A DNA stretch of 38,133 nt, from positions 1 through 38,133 of the forward strand of contig NZ_JAPZSY010000104.1 in assembly GCF_027532025.1 (NCBI RefSeq), given 5' to 3'. Origin of the DNA: Inhella sp. Its GTDB lineage: Bacteria > Pseudomonadota > Gammaproteobacteria > Burkholderiales > Burkholderiaceae_C. Under the pieces are notes generated by a model. The model worked only from the letters and a program-made list of their open reading frames with translations, ran no database searches and was not told the DNA's origin. Numbering within the stretch: position 1 is the stretch's first letter; every line of letters starts with the position of its first letter. This document shows positions 1 to 7,078 of this stretch, piece after piece. The position numbers were made by a program, and so were the translations under genes.

Positions 1-93
1 CTTCAGCCATTCCCGCACGGCCGCCTCGCCCTGCGCCCAGGCGGCGCCAGTGCCCCACAGCGCGGCCAGCAAGACGCAGGCGGCGCGCATCAT
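1..93 (-). CDS. Exported protein, N-terminal fragment (cut by window edge)
   Basis: Only the first 31 codons are present; the rest lies beyond base 1. The translation has a short basic start (MMR), a hydrophobic stretch and an A-x-A type cleavage site near GAAWA, so it looks like a Sec signal peptide followed by the mature start QGEAAVREWLK. The ATG at 93-91 overlaps the TGA of tatD (92-90) by four bases, which suggests translational coupling at the end of the mltG-tmk-holB-pilZ-tatD operon. A second ATG at 90-88 is equally possible. The family cannot be judged from this fragment. An ankyrin-repeat exported protein often follows tatD in related genomes, but that is recollection, not something seen here. 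Confidence 0.7.
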   Translation of the reverse strand, partial: MMRAACVLLAALWGTGAAWAQGEAAVREWLK

Positions 94-875
94 GCCGCCA
101 CGGGCAGCGAAAACAGCTGCCGGGTGTTGTGCGTGGTCACCCTGGCCACCTCCGCGACATCGAGCCGCCAGAGCTGTGCCAGAAGCTCGGCCACGTGCGG
201 CACGTAAGCCGGGGTGTTGAGCTTGCCGCGGTAAGGCACAGGGGCCAGGTAGGGGCTGTCGGTTTCGATCAGCACACGGTCGCGCGGCAAGGCCTGCGCG
301 ACGTCGCGGAGCGGTTGGGCGTTCTTGAAGGTCAGGATGCCGGAAAAGCTGATGTGGAAGCCCAGATCCAGCGCCGCCTTGGCCGTTTGCAGGTCTTCGG
401 TGAAGCAGTGGAAAACGCCCCGAACCGCCCCCTGCCCTTCATCGCGAAGCAACTCCAGCGTGTCGGCGCTGCTGCTGCGCGTGTGCACGACCAAAGGCTT
501 GCCGGTGGCGCGCGCCGCGCGGATATGCACCCGAAAACGCTCGCGCTGCCAGGCCATGTCCTCCAGGCCGCGGCCATTCAGGCGGTAGTAGTCGAGCCCG
601 GTTTCCCCGATGGCCACTACCTTGGGGTGGGCCGCACGTTGCACCAAGTCGTCAACCGTCGGCTCTTGAACGTCTTCGTTGTCGGGGTGCACGCCCACGC
701 TGGCAAACAGCGCCGCGTGGCCTTCGGCCAAGCCAAGCACCGCCGGGAACTCTTCCAAGGTGGTGTTGATGCAGATGGCCTGCTCCACACGGGCCGCTTG
801 CATGGCCTGCAAGATGGCGGGCAACTGAGAGGCCAGCTCGGGGAAGCTGAGGTGGCAGTGCGAATCGATGAACAT
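90..875 (-). CDS. tatD: TatD family metal-dependent deoxyribonuclease
   Basis: A 261-residue protein of the usual TatD length. The amidohydrolase-type metal ligands are visible: H6 and H8 in DSHCHL, E91 in GETGLDYYR, H131 in VVHTR, H156 in FHCFT and D206 in ETDSPYL. The family has metal-dependent 3'-5' exonuclease activity and is linked to DNA repair and turnover; the name derives from the tat operon, but it is not a Tat translocase part. The reading frame stays open far upstream, but homology begins at the ATG at 875, leaving a 43-base gap to pilZ. Its TGA overlaps the ATG of the next gene. Family assignment is firm; the exact substrate is not shown by sequence. Confidence 0.95.
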   Translation of the reverse strand: MFIDSHCHLSFPELASQLPAILQAMQAARVEQAICINTTLEEFPAVLGLAEGHAALFASVGVHPDNEDVQEPTVDDLVQRAAHPKVVAIGETGLDYYRLNGRGLEDMAWQRERFRVHIRAARATGKPLVVHTRSSSADTLELLRDEGQGAVRGVFHCFTEDLQTAKAALDLGFHISFSGILTFKNAQPLRDVAQALPRDRVLIETDSPYLAPVPYRGKLNTPAYVPHVAELLAQLWRLDVAEVARVTTHNTRQLFSLPVAA

Positions 876-918
876 GCGGGACGCCTTTGCCTCGCCGCCG
901 GGCCAGCCCGGGGGAGGT

Positions 919-1311
919 TCAGACCGTTTGCGTGGGCTTGGACGAGGAGAGGCTGGTGCCCAAGATCTCCTCGATCTTGATCTTGATGCCGCGGGTCTTT
1001 TCGTCGCTGGGGAACCGCACGCCAATGCCTTGTGTGCGCCCGCCAGGCGCATTGGCCGGCGTGATCCAGGCCACCTTGCCCGCCACCGGATAGCGTCCGG
1101 GGTCATCGGGCAGGGCCAGCAGCAGGTAGACGTCTTCGCCCAAGCGGTAGTCGCGGGTGGTGGGCAGGAACAGGCCACCGTCGGTGAACACCGAGATGTA
1201 CGCGGCGTACAGCGCGCCCTTCTCCTTGAACACCAACTGGATGACCCCGGGCCGCATGCTGGCGCTGCCGGATGGAGCCAGTTGGGAGGGGCGGTCCAGG
1301 GGGTCATTCAT
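919..1311 (-). CDS. pilZ: PilZ domain protein (type IV pilus biogenesis type)
   Basis: A 130-residue single-domain protein matching PilZ, needed for type IV pilus assembly in Pseudomonas and related bacteria. The core beta-strand segment VIQLVFKEKG...AAYISVFTDGGLFLPT is recognisable at about residues 23-51. The cyclic-di-GMP motifs of most PilZ domains are not intact: no RxxxR precedes the core and the D/NxSxxG site reads SVFTDGG. That fits the pilus-type PilZ, which does not bind the nucleotide. The gene lies between holB and tatD, its usual place in beta- and gammaproteobacteria, and its ATG overlaps the holB TGA by four bases (1311-1308). Confidence 0.92.
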   Translation of the reverse strand: MNDPLDRPSQLAPSGSASMRPGVIQLVFKEKGALYAAYISVFTDGGLFLPTTRDYRLGEDVYLLLALPDDPGRYPVAGKVAWITPANAPGGRTQGIGVRFPSDEKTRGIKIKIEEILGTSLSSSKPTQTV

Positions 1312-2315
1312 GCGCGCGAGTGTAGAGGCTGGCAGGCTGCCCGCAAGGCCTGTTGGCCCTCGATGGCCAGGGCCTCCAGCCACAGGGCCCACTGCACCGG
1401 GTGCTCGCTGCGCGACTTGGCTTCGCGCAAGCTGCTGGCCCACTGCTGCAGGGGCTCGGCATGCCGAACTTTGGGCAAGGCCACATCGACAAAGAACCTC
1501 GGCGGCGCGCCCGCCTCCAGCCCCAGCAGGTCATGGCACAGCCGTTGCAGCAGGTCAATCAGTTGCGCCGGTGTCGCGGCGCTCCAGGCCGACAAGTCAG
1601 CCTGAGCGAGGCTTCTGGGCAAAGCCTGCAACTGCGCCAGACGCCAGCCCGCCCGCGACCAAGCCAAGGCTCGAAGCACTTGCCCACCGGCCAGCGCCAG
1701 CAGCGCTTCGGGTTCCAGCACGCCTTGCTCGGCCAGCCAATGCGCCGCTTCGGCTGGCGCAGGCATGCCCATGGCCACGACCTGACACCGCGAACGCACG
1801 GTCGGCAACAACTCGTTGGCCGCCTCCGTGGCCAGGGCAAAGCGCAGCACGCCCCCGGGCTCTTCGAGCGTTTTCAGCAGGGCGTTCGCCGCCACGGTGT
1901 TCATGGCCTCGGCCGGATGCACCCCGATCACCTTGGCCACACCGCGCGCGGGCGTGCTTTGGGCGAAGGCCAGCGCGCTGCGAACCTCGTCGATGCGGAT
2001 CTCCTGGCTGGGCTTGGCCTTGCTGCCGCCCTCCTCCACCGGCTCCCAGCCCAGCGCCACACGCCACGCGGCGGGCAGCAGCCACGCGGCGTCGGGGTGG
2101 GTGCGTTGCAGCACCAGATGGCAGGCCGTGCAGCGTCCGCAAGCCAGCGCCCCCGGCGCGCGGTTCTCGCAGAGCCAGGCGGCCATGAGGCCTTGCACCA
2201 CCTCGAACTGTCCCAAACCCGCAGGCCCGGCGATGAGCAGCGCGTGCGAGCGCTCCACCTGCAAAGCTTGTTGCAAGGCACGATGCACCCAAGGCGGCGA
2301 AATCGCGGGCTCCAT
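1308..2315 (-). CDS. holB: DNA polymerase III, delta' subunit
   Basis: A 335-residue clamp-loader subunit that helps load the beta sliding clamp during replication. The Walker-A-like loop reads GPAGLGQ (residues 30-36), with Gln in place of the catalytic Lys, as expected for a delta' subunit that does not hydrolyse ATP. A zinc module is present (C49, C59, C62, C65), and the SRC motif that supplies the arginine finger appears as VRSRCQVV. The ATG at 2315 is preferred because it overlaps the tmk stop as TGATG; a TTG six bases upstream is also in frame. The C-terminal collar domain is diverged, as is usual. Confidence 0.94.
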   Translation of the reverse strand: MEPAISPPWVHRALQQALQVERSHALLIAGPAGLGQFEVVQGLMAAWLCENRAPGALACGRCTACHLVLQRTHPDAAWLLPAAWRVALGWEPVEEGGSKAKPSQEIRIDEVRSALAFAQSTPARGVAKVIGVHPAEAMNTVAANALLKTLEEPGGVLRFALATEAANELLPTVRSRCQVVAMGMPAPAEAAHWLAEQGVLEPEALLALAGGQVLRALAWSRAGWRLAQLQALPRSLAQADLSAWSAATPAQLIDLLQRLCHDLLGLEAGAPPRFFVDVALPKVRHAEPLQQWASSLREAKSRSEHPVQWALWLEALAIEGQQALRAACQPLHSRA

Positions 2316-2932
2316 CACCAACCCCGATCCACCAGCGTTTGCCGAACTTGCGCGGCCACTTCGTCCACCGACAAACCGGCATCGATGACGGCAAAACGGC
2401 CTGGGTCGGCGGCTTGCCGTCGGGCATAGCCGTCGCGCACGCGCTCGAAAAAGGCCACGTCTTCGGCCTCAAAGCGGTCGGCCGCCCGCGCCCGCGCCCG
2501 GCGCCGGGCGGCCTCCGCGGGGTCCAGGTCGAACCACAGCGTCAGCCCGGGACGCAGGCCCTCGCAGGCCCAATCCTCCAGCACCTCGAGTTGACGCCAG
2601 GCCACGCCACGGCCCCCACCCTGGTAGGCGAAGCTGGCATCGGCAAACCGGTCCGACAGCACCACCTCGCCGCAGGCCAGCGCAGGCCGAATCACGTTCA
2701 GCACGTGATCGCGGCGCGCCGCAAATACCAGCATGGCCTCGGTCAACGGGTCCATCGCCGAGCGCAGCACCTGCTCGCGCAAGGCCTCGGCCAACGGCGT
2801 GCCACCGGGCTCGCGCGTGGCGCGCACCCGGGCGCCGGCCAGGGTCAACTGGGCTTGGATGGCGGCAAGGTGGGTGCTCTTGCCGGCACCATCGATGCCC
2901 TCGATGGTGATGAACAACGGGCGGACACTCAT
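2315..2932 (-). CDS. tmk: Thymidylate kinase
   Basis: A 205-residue dTMP kinase that makes dTDP from dTMP and ATP in the cytosol, a required step for dTTP synthesis. The P-loop GIDGAGKS is at residues 12-19. The DR motif in LSDRFADASFAYQGGGRGV and an arginine-rich LID segment (RARARAADRFE) are both visible. Length is typical. The ATG at 2932 overlaps the mltG TGA by four bases, and the gene's own stop overlaps holB, so mltG, tmk and holB are probably translated in a coupled fashion. The tmk-holB pair is widely conserved. Confidence 0.97.
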   Translation of the reverse strand: MSVRPLFITIEGIDGAGKSTHLAAIQAQLTLAGARVRATREPGGTPLAEALREQVLRSAMDPLTEAMLVFAARRDHVLNVIRPALACGEVVLSDRFADASFAYQGGGRGVAWRQLEVLEDWACEGLRPGLTLWFDLDPAEAARRRARARAADRFEAEDVAFFERVRDGYARRQAADPGRFAVIDAGLSVDEVAAQVRQTLVDRGW

Positions 2933-3918
2933 CGCTGGTATCGGTTCACGGCGCGGTTGTGCGCCTCCAGGGTTTCAGAAAACTCGCTGCTGCCATCGCC
3001 ACGCGCGACAAAGTAGAGGGCGGGCGTTTGGGCCGGCTGGGCGGCCGCCTGCAGTGAGGCCCAGCCCGGCAGGGCGATGGGCGTCGGAGGCAGGCCGGCG
3101 CGCGTGTACGTGTTGAAGGGCGTGTCGGTCTGCAGGTCCACCTTGCGCAGGTTGCCATCGAAGCGCTCACCCAGGCCGTAAATCACGGTCGGGTCGGTTT
3201 GCAAGCGCATGCCGATCCGCAAGCGGTTGCTGAACACCCCGGCCACCAGGCCGCGGTCGGCCTCGCGCCCGGTCTCCTTTTCGACGATCGACGCCAGCGT
3301 CAACAGTTCGTCGGGGGTTCGCAGGGGGGAACCGGGCGCCCGGCGCGCCCAGGCTTCGTCCAGCTTGCGCTGCATGGCTCCCATCGCCTGCTGGAGCACC
3401 ACGCGATCGCTGACGCCGCGGCCGTAGCGGTAGGTGTCGGGGAAGAAGCGCCCTTCGGCGGGCACGTTGGCGGCTCCCAAGCGCGCCATCACGTCGGCGT
3501 CGCTCAGGCCTTGCAGCGTCTGGCGCAAGCCAGGCGCACGGGCCAGCGCGGCACGCGCCTGGCCGAAGGTCCATCCTTCGATCAACCGCACCGACTCGAG
3601 CGTTTCGTCACCCCGCACCATCTTGGCCAAGAGCCGCTCCGGGCTGTCACCTGCCACCAGGGCGTAGCTGCCGGCGCGAATGCGATGGGCATCGCCCGAC
3701 AACCGGAAACCCCAAAACAGCCATCGCGCATCGGCGGGCACACCCGCCTGCACCCAACCCTGCGCCACCGCGCGCGGTGAGCTGCCTGGCTCCACGGTGA
3801 ACTCCACCCCATCGGCGGGCAATGCCAAGGGCGATTGCCACCAATGCCAGGCCCAGCCGGCAGCGCCGCCAGCGAGCACGCCGAGGGCAGCAAGGAGAAG
3901 GAGCAGCATGCGCTTCAT
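2929..3918 (-). CDS. mltG: Endolytic murein transglycosylase MltG (YceG-like)
   Basis: A 329-residue membrane-anchored lytic transglycosylase that cleaves nascent glycan strands and sets their length. Residues 4-22 form a single hydrophobic anchor, then a LysM-like region, then the catalytic domain with ASIVEKETG (catalytic Glu by alignment is E213) and the family signatures RLRIGMRLQTDPTVIYG and NTYTRAGLPPTPIA. The ATG at 3918 places the anchor at the N-terminus; an in-frame ATG at 3930 would add four residues. The frame remains open to 4194, but that extension overlaps ygfZ and is not credible. It is the first gene of the operon and diverges from ygfZ across 60 bases. Confidence 0.95.
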   Translation of the reverse strand: MKRMLLLLLAALGVLAGGAAGWAWHWWQSPLALPADGVEFTVEPGSSPRAVAQGWVQAGVPADARWLFWGFRLSGDAHRIRAGSYALVAGDSPERLLAKMVRGDETLESVRLIEGWTFGQARAALARAPGLRQTLQGLSDADVMARLGAANVPAEGRFFPDTYRYGRGVSDRVVLQQAMGAMQRKLDEAWARRAPGSPLRTPDELLTLASIVEKETGREADRGLVAGVFSNRLRIGMRLQTDPTVIYGLGERFDGNLRKVDLQTDTPFNTYTRAGLPPTPIALPGWASLQAAAQPAQTPALYFVARGDGSSEFSETLEAHNRAVNRYQR

Positions 3919-3966
3919 GGGGGCGCGCATGATCCCACGAGCGCGGCGGACTTTGCCGCGGCTTTG

Positions 3967-3972
3967 GATAAT
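3967..3972 (+). promoter_or_regulatory. Possible -10 element directly ahead of ygfZ
   Basis: The hexamer GATAAT sits only six bases before the ygfZ ATG at 3979, in the 60-base gap between the divergent mltG and ygfZ starts. If used, transcription would begin at or within a few bases of the start codon, giving a leaderless message; no strong Shine-Dalgarno is present to argue against this. No good -35 hexamer is seen at the right distance, so the call is weak. Confidence 0.25.
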
Positions 3973-3978
3973 CGCGCC

Positions 3979-4854
3979 ATGAGTGACGCACATCCCTTGC
4001 CCGAAGGCGCCTGTCCCCTGCCCGACTGGGGCGTCCTGCAAGCCGAGGGCCCCGAAGCGGCCGCCTTCCTGCATGCCCAGCTGACGCAGTCCATCACCGA
4101 CATGGCCCCCGGCGTCGCCCGACTGGGCGGCTACTGCAGCGCCAAGGGTCGCCTCATGGCGACCTTCATCGTTCGTCGCGACGACGCCGAGCACATCCGC
4201 CTGGTGGTGCCGCGCGATGTGCTGCCTGGGCTGCTCAAACGGCTGTCGATGTTCGTGTTGCGGGCCAAGGTCAAGCTGAGCGACCGCAGCGCCGACGACG
4301 CGCTGTGGGGGGTTCTCGGTGACGCCGTGCCCGCCCTAGCGCCGTGGCAACACGACGGCGCCTGGCTGGTGCTGCCCGACGCCGCCGGCTGCCGCCGTGC
4401 ACTGCACTGGGGGCCGCCGTCACTGCCCGCGCTGCCGCGGGCCGCTTGGGATTGGGCGGAGGTTCACGCCGGCATCGCCTGGGTTCGGGCGGCCACCGCC
4501 GAGCATTTCGTGCCGCAAATGGTCAATTGGGAACTCGTTGGCGGAGTCCACTTCCAAAAGGGTTGTTACCCGGGCCAAGAGGTGGTGGCGCGCAGCCAGT
4601 ACCGCGGCACGGTCAAGCGCCGGGCCCAGCTGCTGTTGGGCGGCGTGGCGGCACCGGGCGCCCCGGTGTTCGACGGACCGGGCCGGGACAACCCCGTTGG
4701 GGAAGTGCTGCAAGCGGCCGAGTGGGACGGGCAAGCCGCGCTGCTGGCCGAGGTCCAGTTGGCCGCCTGGGAGGCGGAGGTCGCCTTCCAATTGGAGGGG
4801 GGCCAAGCGCTGCACCGCGGTGCCCTCCCCTACCCCGTGAAAGCCCCCGAATGA
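3979..4854 (+). CDS. ygfZ: YgfZ/GcvT-domain folate-binding protein
   Basis: A 291-residue protein of the YgfZ (IBA57-like) family, which binds tetrahydrofolate and assists assembly or repair of iron-sulfur clusters in certain enzymes. The family signature KGCYPGQE is at residues 194-201, with the conserved cysteine at 196, followed by VVARSQYRG. The N-terminal GcvT-like fold starts at about residue 13. The ATG at 3979 is chosen because homology begins there; upstream sequence in the same frame overlaps mltG. It diverges from mltG and is coupled to the next gene by a four-base overlap (ATG at 4851, TGA at 4852-4854). An Fe-S helper would suit a genome with complex I nearby, though no direct link is shown. 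Confidence 0.95.
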   Translation: MSDAHPLPEGACPLPDWGVLQAEGPEAAAFLHAQLTQSITDMAPGVARLGGYCSAKGRLMATFIVRRDDAEHIRLVVPRDVLPGLLKRLSMFVLRAKVKLSDRSADDALWGVLGDAVPALAPWQHDGAWLVLPDAAGCRRALHWGPPSLPALPRAAWDWAEVHAGIAWVRAATAEHFVPQMVNWELVGGVHFQKGCYPGQEVVARSQYRGTVKRRAQLLLGGVAAPGAPVFDGPGRDNPVGEVLQAAEWDGQAALLAEVQLAAWEAEVAFQLEGGQALHRGALPYPVKAPE

Positions 4855-5150
4855 CCGCCACGTCGCACAGCCCGGTTCGCCTGCATGTTTATTTCAAGCT
4901 GCCTTTGGCGGACGCTGACGCCTGGAGGGCTCGCTGGCGCGCGGCCGCCCAAGCGGCCTGCCAAGCGGCGCCAGGCTTGCAAATCGTGTTGAGCGAGCGC
5001 CCCGAAGAGCAGATGACCTGGATGGAGAGCTACCGCGGCCAGTCCCCCGGTCAGATGGCGGACGGCGAAGCCCTCATGGCGCGCACCTTGGCCGCGATGG
5101 CCACGGAACGGCATCGGGAGGTGTTCGTGGAGACGTTTCGCGCAGGTTGA
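4851..5150 (+). CDS. DUF4936 family protein
   Basis: A 99-residue protein without a signal peptide. It starts with a beta-strand-like HVYFKLP segment, then a helical region rich in Ala and Arg, and ends in HREVFVETFRAG. The pattern (strand, helix, two strands, helix) suggests a small ferredoxin-like or dimeric alpha-beta barrel fold. It matches my memory of DUF4936, a family found mostly in Burkholderiales next to ygfZ. No catalytic motif stands out and no function is assigned. Its ATG overlaps the ygfZ stop, so the two are probably co-translated. It ends convergently with the thioesterase-GNAT gene. Confidence 0.8.
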   Translation: MTATSHSPVRLHVYFKLPLADADAWRARWRAAAQAACQAAPGLQIVLSERPEEQMTWMESYRGQSPGQMADGEALMARTLAAMATERHREVFVETFRAG

Positions 5151-5196
5151 GGCGGGCGAACGCCGGGGCCAACCTTGGCGCCCCGTGCAGCCCGCC
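5151..5196. terminator. Nested inverted repeat between convergent genes, possible bidirectional terminator
   Basis: The 50-base gap between the stops at 5150 and 5201 is almost wholly dyad-symmetric. An outer 7-bp stem (GGCGGGC at 5151-5157 with GCCCGCC at 5190-5196) encloses an inner hairpin (GGGGCC at 5165-5170, loop AACCTT, GGCGCCCC at 5177-5184, with a two-base bulge). There is no T-run on either strand, so this is not a classic intrinsic terminator, but the position suits one shared by both genes. Confidence 0.4.
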
Positions 5197-5200
5197 GCGC

Positions 5201-6046
5201 TCAAAGCGCCCGCACCATCTCCTGGTGCGCGATGCCAGCCTCTTCAAAGGCCGGGCCCCGAACCGCAAAACCGGCGCGGCGATAAAAGCCCACGGCGGAC
5301 GCTTGCGCGTGCAGCAGCACCTGCCGATAGCCCTGCTGCCGCGCGCTATGGATCAGGGCCTCCAGCACCTGAGCGCCGACGCCCGTGCCCCGCACCGCCG
5401 GCGCCACCGCCATGCGCCCCACCTTGGCCGTGCCGGGCACGTGCTCCAACCAGCGCCCCGTGCCCAAAGCCTGCCCGAGCCGGTTGTAGGCGACCGCGTG
5501 CACCGCATCCGGGTCGGCGCCGTCCCATTCCAGATCGGCCGGGATGCCCTGCTCGGCCACGAACACCTGCTGGCGGATGGGCTGGGCGTCGACGCCCAGG
5601 TCCTGCCAGGCGCCCACCTTGACTTGCAGCATCGGCTCACCAGCCTCGAAGGCCTCCATCGCCAAGCGCAGCGCCGGCGGAACGGGGGTGGCGGTCAGGC
5701 GGTGGCGGTCGACCACCACGTAGCGCATTTCGGCCTGCAGCAACAGCGTGTCACCGCGGTGCACGCGGGCTTGCAGGGTCAGGCTGGTGCGGCCCAAGGA
5801 CTGCAGACCCACACTCACGCTGAGCCACTCGTCGAAACGGGCGGGCGCCCGGAAGTCCAGCGCGCAACTGCGCATGACGACGTCGGCATCGAAGGCGCTG
5901 AGCGCCATCGGGTAGGGCATGGCCAAAGCGCGCCAGTAGCCGGTGGTGGCGACATCCAGGTAGTTCAGGTACTGCCCGTTGAAGACGATGCCTTGCGCAT
6001 CGACTTCGCTCCAGCGAACCCGCAGGGCTTCGGTGTGGGTGCTCAT
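5201..6046 (-). CDS. Fusion protein: YbgC/FadM-like thioesterase plus GNAT N-acetyltransferase
   Basis: A 281-residue protein with two recognisable halves. Residues 1-130 form a hotdog-fold acyl-CoA thioesterase domain with WSEVDAQGIVFNGQYLNYL; D16 matches the catalytic Asp of YbgC, while the usual Tyr-His after it is Phe-Asn. Residues 139-281 form a GNAT domain with IRQQVFVAEQG, as in ElaA/YjcF-type acetyltransferases, and the acetyl-CoA loop RGTGVG at 219-224. Both domains use acyl-CoA, so the fusion could couple thioester hydrolysis and acyl transfer, but the substrate is unknown. The ATG at 6046 overlaps the esterase stop by four bases. The reading frame is continuous, so this is a true fusion in this sequence. 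Confidence 0.88.
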   Translation of the reverse strand: MSTHTEALRVRWSEVDAQGIVFNGQYLNYLDVATTGYWRALAMPYPMALSAFDADVVMRSCALDFRAPARFDEWLSVSVGLQSLGRTSLTLQARVHRGDTLLLQAEMRYVVVDRHRLTATPVPPALRLAMEAFEAGEPMLQVKVGAWQDLGVDAQPIRQQVFVAEQGIPADLEWDGADPDAVHAVAYNRLGQALGTGRWLEHVPGTAKVGRMAVAPAVRGTGVGAQVLEALIHSARQQGYRQVLLHAQASAVGFYRRAGFAVRGPAFEEAGIAHQEMVRAL

Positions 6047-6972
6047 GGCGTCTCCAGCAGGGCGCTGCGCAGGGCTTGTGCAACCGCGGCTTGCGCGTCC
6101 AGGGCCTCGGGAATGGCGCGGCCCATTTTGATGAAATCGTGCGTGACGCCCCGGAACAGCTCCAGCTGCACCGGCACGCCGGCCACCCGCAGTCGGTCGG
6201 CGTAGGCCACGCCCTCATCCACCAGGGGGTCGGCCTCGGCCAGCAGCACGCAGGCCGGGGCCACGCCCTCCAGCTCGTCGGCGTTGAGCGGCGCGAAGCG
6301 CCAGTCGTCCCGGTGCGCGTCGTCGATGTAGTGCTCGAAGAACCAGGCGATGGCGTCGGCGTCCAGCAAGAAGCCGCGAGCGAAGCGGGCGTGGCTTTCG
6401 GTGTCGGCACGCGCCGTGGTGCCCGGCGTGATCAGCAGTTGCAACGCCAACGGGATGCCCTCGTCTCGCGCCGTCAGTGCAGCCACCGCGGCCAGGGTGC
6501 CCCCCGCGCTGTCGCCACCCACCGCCAAGCGGGTGGGGTCCAAGCCCCACGATGCGGCATGCACTGCCATCCAACGCAAGGCCGCCTGTGTGTCGTCCAC
6601 CGCCGCAGGGAAGCGATGCTCCGGCGCCAAACGGTAGTCCAGCGACACCACCGCAACCCCAGAGCGCAGCGCCAATTGGCGGCACAGGCTGTCGTGGGTT
6701 TCGAGGCCCCCGATGGTGAAGCCACCGCCATGCAGGTAGAGCAAGGCGGGCAATACGGCGTGGCTGGGGGCGTACAACCGAATGGCCAAGGGGCCGGCGG
6801 GCCCAGGCAGCGTGCGGTCCTCCACCCGCGGCAAGGGCGCGCGGGGCAGGTCCAGGATTTCAGCGCCCATGCGGTAGGCGACGCGGGCCTGTTGCGGGCT
6901 CAAATGGTGAAAGCTGGGGCGATTGGCGCGTTGGATGCGCGTCAGCACCGCGGCCATGCGCGGGGTCAGCAT
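6043..6972 (-). CDS. Alpha/beta hydrolase, HSL-type esterase/lipase
   Basis: A 309-residue cytosolic hydrolase of the hormone-sensitive-lipase family. The oxyanion motif HGGG is at residues 81-84, the nucleophile elbow GDSAGG at 153-158 (Ser155), with a likely Asp248 in AEADPLVDEG and His278 in GVTHDF. Such enzymes cut short-chain carboxyl esters; the natural substrate is unknown. The ATG at 6972 is preferred because GAGGGAGG lies upstream at a workable distance; an in-frame ATG at 7008 adds 12 residues but lacks a ribosome site. The stop overlaps the next gene's start by four bases, so esterase and thioesterase-GNAT probably act in one pathway, perhaps acyl ester or acyl-CoA turnover. Confidence 0.9.
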   Translation of the reverse strand: MLTPRMAAVLTRIQRANRPSFHHLSPQQARVAYRMGAEILDLPRAPLPRVEDRTLPGPAGPLAIRLYAPSHAVLPALLYLHGGGFTIGGLETHDSLCRQLALRSGVAVVSLDYRLAPEHRFPAAVDDTQAALRWMAVHAASWGLDPTRLAVGGDSAGGTLAAVAALTARDEGIPLALQLLITPGTTARADTESHARFARGFLLDADAIAWFFEHYIDDAHRDDWRFAPLNADELEGVAPACVLLAEADPLVDEGVAYADRLRVAGVPVQLELFRGVTHDFIKMGRAIPEALDAQAAVAQALRSALLETP

Positions 6973-7078
6973 GGGGGCTCGAGCCTCCCTCGGGGCAAGG
7001 GAACCCATTGTGCCCAGTTCAAGGCCTGGGCTGCCCGAAGGTCACCGGCGCTGGACCGCCTGCCGAAACCGGGCGGGC

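Noticed and set aside
1-93. Naming the truncated gene as an ankyrin-repeat protein
   Set aside because: Only a signal peptide is visible; the identity would rest on remembered gene order alone.
3919-4194. N-terminal extension of mltG
   Set aside because: The added residues overlap ygfZ and would put the membrane anchor inside the protein; homology starts at the anchor.
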